This document shows positions 1-4,846 of a stretch of DNA of 7,341 bases, in pieces; the stretch's first letter is position 1, and the number at the start of each line of letters is the position of its first letter. Origin of the DNA: Chloroflexota bacterium (GTDB lineage Bacteria > Chloroflexota > UBA11872); assembly GCA_026707185.1 (NCBI GenBank), contig JAPOXI010000041.1, positions 1-7,341 of the forward strand, written 5' to 3'. The position numbers and the translations under genes were made by a program. A model generated the notes under the pieces. It was not told where the DNA came from and ran no database searches. It was given only the letters and a program-made list of their open reading frames with translations.

Positions 1-49
1 CGGCCCTACGTGGTCCCCCGGACGATCCGAGGGTTCTGCAACATACAAG

Positions 50-71
50 GGGCGGCGTCTGAGACCCGCCC
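50..71. repeat. REP-like GC-rich hairpin
   Basis: GGGCGG (50-55) pairs with CCGCCC (66-71). Inside, GTC (57-59) pairs with GAC (63-65) around a TGA loop, leaving C56 bulged, so the stem has nine pairs. Only a weak pyrimidine stretch (GTCTTCC) follows, so a terminator for an upstream + gene is possible but not well supported. From memory, similar GGGCGGGT/ACCCGCCC palindromes recur between genes in Chloroflexota, and this may be one. Only one copy is visible here. Confidence 0.4.
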
Positions 72-145
72 GTCTTCCGCGCACCCATCCCACCCCCGCC
101 GTCGCCCCGTTCCTGGCCTGTGGCCCGGGCCGTCGTCTCTCGTGG

Positions 146-167
146 CCCAGGCTGCGCGCAGCCTGGG
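146..167. repeat. perfect 22-bp palindrome
   Basis: CCCAGGCTGCG (146-156) is followed directly by its exact reverse complement (157-167), with no spacer. As DNA it is a two-fold symmetric site of the size bound by a dimeric regulator. As RNA it would fold into a GC-rich hairpin of about nine pairs with a small loop. No T-tract follows on either strand, so it is not a standard intrinsic terminator. Its role is unknown. Confidence 0.5.
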
Positions 168-389
168 ACCCGCGCTCGCTCGTCCCCCTTCCCCCACCTC
201 ACCACTCCAGCTCCCACCGCCCGACATCCCCAATCCGCCCGTTTTTCGCGCACCATTCATCCGACCGCACCCAGGCCATCCCAGGCCCCCACCACCCCTC
301 CATCCCCGCCGAACCATCCGCGGCGAGCCGTAGCCGAACGTTCGGCCCCGTTTCCAAACCGCCCTCTTCCGGTCTCGCGCCCCCGCGGC

Positions 390-395
390 TACGAT
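390..395 (+). promoter_or_regulatory. possible -10 box of a leaderless promoter
   Basis: TACGAT matches the TANNNT -10 consensus and ends 7 nt before the ATG at 403. Transcription would then begin at or next to the start codon. This fits the absence of any Shine-Dalgarno sequence before that ATG. The -35 region (about 367-372, TTCCGG) is a poor match, so the call rests mainly on the -10 box and its spacing. Confidence 0.3.
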
Positions 396-402
396 TGCCG
401 TC

Positions 403-576
403 ATGGCACGAAGACACATCTCCTTCGGGGAGGAAGAACTGGCGCCGCTTGACAAGGCGGCCTGCGCCATACGAGCCCCACGCTCTGCGGTTTTTTGGCG
501 CACCTTCGCTTCCCTGTCCGAGGCCGAGGAAGTCGCGAGCCTCCAGGCCTGGCTCGCCAGATTCCGAAGGTCATGA
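403..576 (+). CDS. small hypothetical protein (57 aa) coupled to nuclease-like gene
   Basis: I do not recognise this protein. It is 57 residues long and begins MARRHISFGEEELAPLD. The first half mixes acidic and hydrophobic residues. The second half (about residues 29-57) looks like an amphipathic helical segment with an Ala/Glu/Leu stretch and a basic tail (LARFRRS). The composition is that of an ordinary soluble protein, unlike the biased frames around it. The main support is its end: the TGA stop (574-576) overlaps the ATG of the next gene as ATGA, the usual layout of translationally coupled genes. No ribosome binding site precedes its ATG, but a possible -10 box lies 7 nt upstream, so it may be leaderless. 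A small partner or regulator of the downstream nuclease-like protein is a reasonable guess only. It could also be a chance frame that ends at the coupled start. Confidence 0.45.
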   Translation: MARRHISFGEEELAPLDKAACAIRAPRSAVFWRTFASLSEAEEVASLQAWLARFRRS

Positions 577-1262
577 GCACGGACATTTCCACGAGCCGGG
601 AGGAAACCGTGACCGAGTCAACGTCGATAGACAGAGGGATCGTGTACGTCCTGACGAACTTGGCTATGCCCGACATGGTCAAGATCGGGAGCACGCGGCG
701 GGCAGACATTGGCGATCGACTCAGGGAGCTTTACTCCACAGGTGTGCCCGTGCCCTTTGACTGCGTGCTGGCGCGTCAAGTTGAGAACCATGCTGCGGTC
801 GAGGTGGCGCTTCACAAGGCATTTGGCCCCTCGCGCGTCAATCCCTCGCGCGAGTTCTTTACTGTGTCACTCTCGCAGGTTGAGGCCATCTTGAACCTGA
901 TCGGCGGCCAGGACGTGACCCCAGAGGTTGAAGTCGAGGGCCAGGGCGCTGTGGACGAATCATCGCGTGAGGCCGGCGAGCAATTCCAGCGAAAGGTCCG
1001 CAGCCCCCTGAACTTCGCCACGATGGGGATTCCGGTCGGGGCCACGCTCGAGTGTTTGCGCAATGACGATACGGCTGAAGTGCTCAGCGGCAATCGCGTG
1101 CGCTACAAGGGGGAAGAGATGTCCCTCACACAGGCTTCGCGCCTATCGCTTGGCCTTGAGCGAGGACCACGGCCAACACCGCTCTGGTCCTACAACGGTC
1201 AGCGCCTGCTCGAGATCTACGAAGCGACCTATCCGAAGCCTGAGGATTCCGACGGTGACTGA
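573..1262 (+). CDS. T5orf172/GIY-YIG superfamily nuclease-like protein with RAMA-like C-terminus
   Basis: This 229-aa protein has the T5orf172 pattern of the GIY-YIG nuclease superfamily at residues 22-100: IVYVLTN (23-29), VKIGST (36-41), R49 in DRL, Glu77 in VE, His81, and REFF (93-96). The family's usual conserved residues all appear to be present, so catalytic activity on DNA is plausible. After a low-complexity acidic linker (about 112-140), residues 145-220 (FATMGIPVGATLE, KGEEMSLTQASRL, LWSYNGQRLLEIY) resemble the RAMA/DUF4357-type domains that accompany restriction or modification-linked nucleases. That second assignment is an inference from pattern. I chose ATG 573 because it overlaps the stop of the 57-aa ORF (ATGA). 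The alternative is GTG 609, which removes 12 residues and has a clear GGAGG (599-603) 5 nt upstream. Both starts leave the domains intact. Likely roles are phage defence, DNA repair or mobile-element functions. There is no signal peptide or membrane segment. Confidence 0.8.
   Translation: MSTDISTSREETVTESTSIDRGIVYVLTNLAMPDMVKIGSTRRADIGDRLRELYSTGVPVPFDCVLARQVENHAAVEVALHKAFGPSRVNPSREFFTVSLSQVEAILNLIGGQDVTPEVEVEGQGAVDESSREAGEQFQRKVRSPLNFATMGIPVGATLECLRNDDTAEVLSGNRVRYKGEEMSLTQASRLSLGLERGPRPTPLWSYNGQRLLEIYEATYPKPEDSDGD
599..603 (+). promoter_or_regulatory. Shine-Dalgarno site for alternative GTG start
   Basis: GGAGG lies 5 nt before an in-frame GTG at 609. It is the best ribosome binding site near the 5' end of the nuclease-like gene and argues for a 217-aa product. 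The ATGA overlap at 573 argues for the longer one. Both could be used. Confidence 0.4.
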
Positions 1263-1769
1263 CTTCGAGGCTCGCGAGGGGAACGCCCCCTGCAGGAGGC
1301 CTTGGAGTGCCCGGTTAGAACTCGGCCACTATCCAATCGCTCAGAGTAAACCGGAACAATGAAGTACAGAGCCCCGTCGTGTGCGTTAGCTGCTTACGCG
1401 GCCATTCCAACGAACGACTCGGTACAAGCAGCGGTCGCTTCACTCATCGGGACGACGGGGGCGGCAAGGATCTGACAACCGAGAAGTGCTTGTTGCGGAG
1501 TTAAGCCGGGGTTCTCACTACGGGACCGCAGGGAGAACGGAATCGACGGTCAAGGAGCGAACTCTAGAGTTTGCGCAGAAGCATCCTGAGACGACGGACG
1601 CGGACAACGACAATGCGCTCGGCAGCAGGCATCAGCAAGCGAACCAGGAGGCACGTCAGTAAGTGCGTGCGGGAGAGCTGTGACGAACCGAAGCCAAGGC
1701 CACGATGGACACGTCGGGTAGTCTGCTCAAGTTCTGGTCAGGCAAGCCTTGTCCTAGCAGCCTGGAAAC
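1263..1769. other. intergenic stretch with coding-like fragment, no clear gene
   Basis: No convincing gene is seen. A weak hairpin (AGGGG 1277-1281 with CCCCT 1287-1291) follows the nuclease-like gene but lacks a T-tract. On the + strand one frame stays open from 1390 to the TAA at 1660-1662. Its last 40 codons give a protein-like sequence (ESTVKERTLEFAQKHPETTD, then a Gln/Asn-rich tail), but it has no ATG and only a GTG at 1486 without a good ribosome binding site. The same frame resumes after further stops (ATG 1705, 26 codons). This may be an eroded gene. G+C looks lower here than in the exporter region. Confidence 0.4.
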
Positions 1770-3059
1770 CTACAGACGAGCCTGAGGAGAGACACCCGAA
1801 TCTCTGTTTGCCGTAAATTTGCTACGCCGCCATACCGCTGGGGAATAGATTACAAGGCGCCAAATCGCTGATTCGGAGCCATACCCGAAGCTGCCGTCAG
1901 GCTCCTCCGAAATCCACCGGCATTCGAAAGTTCCGGGCGAGTCGTTTACCGTCGCCGTTCCCCTCGACATCCAGACGGCAGGCGCGGTGTTTTCAAGCTC
2001 GGTTACGCGAAACTCTGTCAGAGTGTAGGATTCGAAGTCCTCACGGAGTTGTCCCGCCATTTGCCCGAGCGTTTCTTGGCGAATTGCGAGGTTCCTACTT
2101 GGGAAACGCGCTAGGGTGCCGAAGTTGCGTTCGCGCCAGGCGGTCAGGAACTCCGTAGTCAGTGCATGGATTTCATGGTCTTCGATACGAGCATCGGAAA
2201 CCGAGAGCCGGCTTGGTTTCCACGCCTCCAGCATTTTCTTATTTCTGGCTGTTTGCGCCATCTTTTTTAGGACAGCTCGAAATGACGGGACAGGAGATTC
2301 GGGCTGACCGGCCTTCCTGATTGCTGTTGCCCAGTCGACAACTGCGAATAGCATATTCCAAGCTTTTGTCGCGACAATCACATTGTCGAATCTCGTTATC
2401 GTGCCGTGAACTATGCCGTGTCGGTGCAGCTCGTAGACCTCCTGATCAACCCGTTTCTTGATCGTCTTGCTGTACGCTTTAAGGGCATTCGTAAGACCGA
2501 GGTGATGACCAACCACGCTGTCCCAGGCGATCATGGAGTCAGGGTCTCGAGAGGACAGACCGCGTCTTCGATCAGGTTCAAAGTCGTTAACGAAACCGTC
2601 CATTACCGCGATCAGGTGCAGCGCGGCGCTGTCAAAATGATTGGCGAAATAGTGCTCTCGAGCCCGCTCGATTTGGTGCGAACGCTCTCGAAGACCGTCG
2701 ACGAAGGTTGTCTGTCGAATCCAGCGGTCCAGGTTTCCTTCATCTCGATAGACTTCAATAAATCTCTGCTCAGCCTCTCTCGTGTTGGTCGCCTGGTCGA
2801 GAATCGCTTCAACCGCCGAGACGTTGAGTGAACTGTGAAATATCCAGTTCCGAGGTCCGAGTTGGTCGTAGAAGCGGTCAACAACTGACGCGAGATGATT
2901 CATTTCGCGTTCAATCTGGAGAAGCCGAGGACGTTGATTTCGTGCAACGAAAAGGGTCAGGAGCTTGCCGCCCTGAATCTGGCGGGCCATCTCCTGGTAC
3001 GACGGAAGGTCTCTCGCCGAACCGTAGGGCGTTTGTTCAGGTTTGTAGCGTGGCGGCAT
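1770..3059 (-). CDS. hypothetical protein with possible HEPN-like and NTF2-like regions
   Basis: This 429-aa protein is not one I can name. Residues 1-120 are mostly helical and soluble-looking. Residues 130-250 form a helix-rich block containing RHGIVHG (213-219). R213 and H218 are spaced as RX4H, the catalytic motif of HEPN RNases, and the motif is followed by FDNVIVATKAWNMLFAVVDWA, a typical following helix. I infer a HEPN-like domain, not proven. Residues 296-405 (TEFLTAWRERNFGTLARF ... FRVTELENTAPAVWMS ... ESAIWRLVIYS) have the helix-then-strands pattern and closing tryptophan strand of NTF2/SnoaL-like domains. There is no signal peptide or membrane span. ATG 3059 is the first start. No Shine-Dalgarno precedes it, but a TATAGA box lies about 40 nt upstream inside an inverted repeat. 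Base use looks lower in G+C than the exporter genes to the right, suggesting horizontal gain. A defence or stress RNase is the most attractive reading, and a non-catalytic abortive-infection-like protein is an alternative. Confidence 0.7.
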   Translation of the reverse strand: MPPRYKPEQTPYGSARDLPSYQEMARQIQGGKLLTLFVARNQRPRLLQIEREMNHLASVVDRFYDQLGPRNWIFHSSLNVSAVEAILDQATNTREAEQRFIEVYRDEGNLDRWIRQTTFVDGLRERSHQIERAREHYFANHFDSAALHLIAVMDGFVNDFEPDRRRGLSSRDPDSMIAWDSVVGHHLGLTNALKAYSKTIKKRVDQEVYELHRHGIVHGTITRFDNVIVATKAWNMLFAVVDWATAIRKAGQPESPVPSFRAVLKKMAQTARNKKMLEAWKPSRLSVSDARIEDHEIHALTTEFLTAWRERNFGTLARFPSRNLAIRQETLGQMAGQLREDFESYTLTEFRVTELENTAPAVWMSRGTATVNDSPGTFECRWISEEPDGSFGYGSESAIWRLVIYSPAVWRRSKFTANRDSGVSPQARL

Positions 3060-3073
3060 TTGGCAATGCTACG

Positions 3074-3125
3074 AGAGTCCAGAGACACACTTCAGATGTC
3101 TATACGGGAACTGCATCTGGACTCT
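3074..3125 (-). promoter_or_regulatory. inverted repeat around a putative -10 box
   Basis: AGAGTCCAGA (3074-3083) and its exact complement TCTGGACTCT (3116-3125) form 10-bp arms 32 bp apart. Between them, read on the minus strand, is TATAGA (3099-3104), a good -10 match facing the gene that starts at 3059. An inner pair, CAGATG (3093-3098) with CATCTG (3114-3119), competes for the same right arm, so two alternative folds exist. No clear -35 box is seen. It may be an operator bracketing the promoter or, if transcription starts upstream, a folded leader. Confidence 0.4.
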
Positions 3126-3209
3126 GTGTGGGACCACCTCTACGCCTCCGCGAGAAGTGGCAGACAGAACCTCGGGAGTACTGCCTCAGTCTCATTGGGT
3201 CGGAGAGTG

Positions 3210-3282
3210 TGGACCGAGTGGGACTCGAGCCCACGACCTCAGCAACGCGACTGCGGCGCTATTCCGACTGAGATATCGGTCT
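3210..3282 (-). pseudogene. degenerate tRNA-like sequence (tRNA remnant)
   Basis: Read on the minus strand, this is exactly 73 nt and fits the tRNA cloverleaf: acceptor AGACCGA/TCGGTCC, D loop with GG, anticodon stem CCGCA/TGCTG with loop GTCGCGT (anticodon position CGC, nominally Ala), a five-base variable loop AGGTC, T stem GTGGG/CCCAC, and discriminator A. Several defects argue against function: an A-C mismatch at pair 1-72, two mismatches in the D stem, one in the anticodon stem (C28-U42), a purine at position 32, and C in place of T54 in the T loop (CTCGAGT). No CCA is encoded. The G3-U70 pair expected for alanine is absent. I call it a decayed tRNA. A divergent working tRNA is less likely. 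Confidence 0.55.
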
Positions 3283-3644
3283 AGGGCAACACCCATCAGG
3301 GCTGCGACTCTCTCCCGCTCCCCACTCCCCTGCTCCCCCGATCCAACCGCGTTTCGGCCTCCCCGGGCATAGCGAGCCTCTCAAATCACTACCGCCCCGA
3401 TCCGCCGACCCGTCGCCGATTACGCCGTCCCTCCTAGCATTGCCCGCGCTTCAGGCCCTGTGATCGCCGGTAGCACCACCGACCCGTCGAACCGCCTGCT
3501 CCGTCGGGCATTCGCCCAAGACCTATCTCTGCCACACCAGCATCTCGCCGCTACTGCCTTCCCCGCCACCAACCCATGCACTGATTGCGTTGATTGCACT
3601 GCTGCCACCTCCAAGATCCCTCGTTCCGGCTGCCGTTTCCGACC
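3283..3644. other. gene-less spacer
   Basis: No gene is supported. The left part (to about 3370) is C-rich on the + strand. A 62-codon + frame (3460-3648, GTG start) and a 64-codon minus frame (3420-3614) overlap each other, lack ribosome binding sites and match nothing I recognise. The end of the minus frame (SVVLPAITGPEARAMLGG) looks slightly protein-like and could be a relic. A small tandem duplication, TGATTGCGT/TGATTGCAC, lies at 3582-3599. No terminator or promoter stands out. Confidence 0.5.
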
Positions 3645-4247
3645 CTAGCTAACTCCGGGTGGATCAAAGGGCCGGTCGTATGGCCATGCTCGACCCTGCT
3701 GAATCGTTCGGAACCACGCCTCATGGCGCCACAGCACCTGTCGCCAGTCGTCACGGCGGGGATCCACATCGTGCTCCTGGATCAGGTGCCAGACGATCTG
3801 CTCCAGCGTGACTCGTCGTGTCGGGAGATGCAGGCGCGAAAACTGTCGCTCCTGCGCATAATCGTCGGGGACGGCAAACACGTGGAGGTGGCAGCGCGGA
3901 TACGGAAACGGCGCGTTCCGGTCGTACTGGTAAGTGAACAACGGACGCGGGTCGTCCAAGCCCTCGCCGGCTTGGTAGGTGTATGAGGCGCGGGTCGTTG
4001 CCAGACGCGGTGCAGTGGGGCCGCTAACGGCCAGCGTCAGTTCCACATTCAGGTACATGCCATTCCTGAGCGGAACTGGCCAACCATGCGGCGAGATGCG
4101 CGAGACGCGGTGACCGATCACTAATACGTCTCCAGCAAGCCATGCGTGACCGAGCTCAGCATCTGCGACGAGCTTGTAGACCTCGCGGATGCGGCGCAGA
4201 AAGTCGCGAGCAGCCCGACGGCTGCTATAGGTCGTCCGGCTCGGCAA
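3645..4247 (-). CDS. hypothetical protein, second gene of a toxin-antitoxin-like pair
   Basis: This 200-aa soluble protein begins with a basic helix (RRAARDFLRRIREVYKLV, 10-27). It continues with a mixed region containing LFTYQYDRNAPFPYPRCHLHV (103-123) and ends with HLPTRRVTLEQIVWHLIQEH (140-159) and a Trp-rich tail. The arrangement YxYDRNxP ... HLHV followed by a TLEQIV helix loosely recalls the RYDN ... PHHKH pattern of TumE/DUF6516-type toxins. I treat that as a lead only, since the protein is longer than those. The start is TTG 4247, directly after an in-frame TGA. No upstream alternative exists, and the helix that follows looks like a true N-terminus. It overlaps the 3' end of the 90-aa gene by 23 nt, so the two are surely co-transcribed and probably translationally coupled. 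There is no membrane segment. Confidence 0.7.
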   Translation of the reverse strand: MPSRTTYSSRRAARDFLRRIREVYKLVADAELGHAWLAGDVLVIGHRVSRISPHGWPVPLRNGMYLNVELTLAVSGPTAPRLATTRASYTYQAGEGLDDPRPLFTYQYDRNAPFPYPRCHLHVFAVPDDYAQERQFSRLHLPTRRVTLEQIVWHLIQEHDVDPRRDDWRQVLWRHEAWFRTIQQGRAWPYDRPFDPPGVS

Positions 4248-4497
4248 TCAGATCAGCGACATGGCACAGCGAGCGGAATCGCACGTCGCCGTGATACTGC
4301 TCGGGCGGGTTGCGGAAAATGCGCAGGAACTCATCGGCCGTAAGGCCAAACAGCCGCCGCGCGTCCCGGTCCAGTGCCTGCCACACTTCCTCGCGCGTGA
4401 CCTGCACGTGTTCGTACTCATCAGGCAACCACTCGGGCCGCTCGTCAACGGTTGGTGCCATTGGGTAAGTCTCGCGCGCGGACAGGTCGGCCGTCAT
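4225..4497 (-). CDS. small hypothetical protein, first gene of a toxin-antitoxin-like pair
   Basis: This 90-aa acidic protein has a central helical segment, TREEVWQALDRDARRLFGLTADEFLRIF (34-61). The xLFGLTADEFL string resembles short 'FG(L/M)SAEEFL' proteins often found next to toxins or in small regulator families. I do not recognise a DNA-binding motif with certainty. I chose ATG 4497, which has AGGGA six nt upstream. A second in-frame ATG at 4461 (MAPTVDERPEW) lacks a ribosome binding site but would give a 78-aa product that keeps the conserved-looking part. Its tail overlaps the start of the 200-aa gene. The small-first, overlapping order is that of many antitoxin-toxin operons, so an antitoxin or accessory role is inferred from layout alone. 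Confidence 0.65.
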   Translation of the reverse strand: MTADLSARETYPMAPTVDERPEWLPDEYEHVQVTREEVWQALDRDARRLFGLTADEFLRIFRNPPEQYHGDVRFRSLCHVADLIAEPDDL

Positions 4498-4568
4498 CGG
4501 TTTCCCTGAAAGCCGGTGCCTGATCGGCTCTGGATCTGGTCTCGCACGTGGGCGCCCCCTCGGTGTGA

Positions 4569-4582
4569 CGGCGAAATCGCCG
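4569..4582. promoter_or_regulatory. operator-like palindrome upstream of the 90/200-aa gene pair
   Basis: CGGCGA and TCGCCG flank a central AA, giving perfect 6-bp arms about 70 nt before the ATG at 4497. The position suits an operator for an autoregulated pair, but the arms are short and such sites arise by chance in GC-rich DNA. Confidence 0.25.
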
Positions 4583-4753
4583 ACCGGACCTCAATCGTCC
4601 CCGCTGCAAGCACCGGGGCCGCCCCTTTGATGCTGCCGCTATTGTAGCTGCAGCCCCCCGTTCCGACAGTCCGCCCACCGACCGGGGCTTAGTCCAACAC
4701 CAGCGCCAGCCTTGCCATCACTACGGGTATTTCCATCCCCGCCCCCGGTCCAG

Positions 4754-4778
4754 CCCACCACCCCAACCGGCCCCACCC
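4754..4778 (-). other. G-quadruplex motif 3' of the exporter operon
   Basis: Read on the minus strand, four G-runs (GGG, GGGG, GGGG, GGG) are separated by loops of 1, about 6 and 4 nt, matching the standard G3+N1-7 rule. A further GGGGG/GGGG pair follows at 4737-4746. It starts about 70 nt after the permease stop codon and so would lie in the 3' untranslated RNA. No intrinsic terminator with a T-tract is seen there. Confidence 0.4.
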
Positions 4779-4846
4779 GCGCAGTCCACCAATCACCATC
4801 ACCCATCACTCGCCACCAACCACCACTCCGACGACCCAACGGTCGC

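Larger units (their letters stand above)
1..402. other. C-rich gene-less spacer with hairpins
   Basis: I see no credible gene in this stretch. The + strand is dominated by C and CCC/CCCC runs, and the open frames on both strands translate into Pro/Arg-rich or Gly/Arg/Trp-rich low-complexity peptides typical of biased DNA. It holds an imperfect hairpin (50-71), a perfect 22-bp palindrome (146-167), a G-quadruplex motif on the minus strand (280-307), a 14-bp palindrome (333-346, arms GCCGAAC/GTTCGGC) and a possible -10 box just before the first gene. The 5' edge of the window could be the tail of an upstream transcription unit, but no reading frame shows this. Confidence 0.6.
4498..4846. other. 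gene-less spacer, C-rich on + strand
   Basis: No gene is supported. The part near 4498-4700 would carry the promoter of the 90/200-aa gene pair, but no convincing -35/-10 pair is visible. It includes a 14-bp palindrome at 4569-4582. The part from about 4720 to 4846 is strongly C-rich on the + strand and forms the 3' flank of the exporter operon. It includes a G-quadruplex motif on the minus strand. The open frames here are products of base bias. Confidence 0.5.

Noticed and set aside
333..346. GCCGAAC/GTTCGGC palindrome as a LexA/SOS box
   Set aside because: LexA sites of the GAAC-N4-GTTC type need a 4-bp spacer between half-sites, and here the halves touch. It is noted only as a short palindrome.
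6..503. 165-codon minus strand frame in the left spacer
   Set aside because: Low-complexity Gly/Arg/Trp-rich translation of C-rich DNA. It has no domain and conflicts with the better-supported + strand genes.
1277..1291. AGGGG/CCCCT hairpin as terminator of the nuclease-like gene
   Set aside because: The stem has five pairs and no T-tract follows.
2828..3284. + strand frames ending in VGLEPTTSATRL-type peptides
   Set aside because: This peptide is the well-known artefact of translating the complement of a tRNA T arm, and it led to the tRNA-like sequence at 3210-3282. The frames are also antisense to the 429-aa gene.
3582..3599. TGATTGCGT/TGATTGCAC repeat as CRISPR or iteron
   Set aside because: Two imperfect 9-mers only, with no further copies or regular spacing. 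No CRISPR array is present in the window.
3420..3614. 64-codon minus frame ending SVVLPAITGPEARAMLGG
   Set aside because: Only the tail looks protein-like, there is no ribosome binding site, and a + strand frame covers the same bases. Too weak to call a gene.
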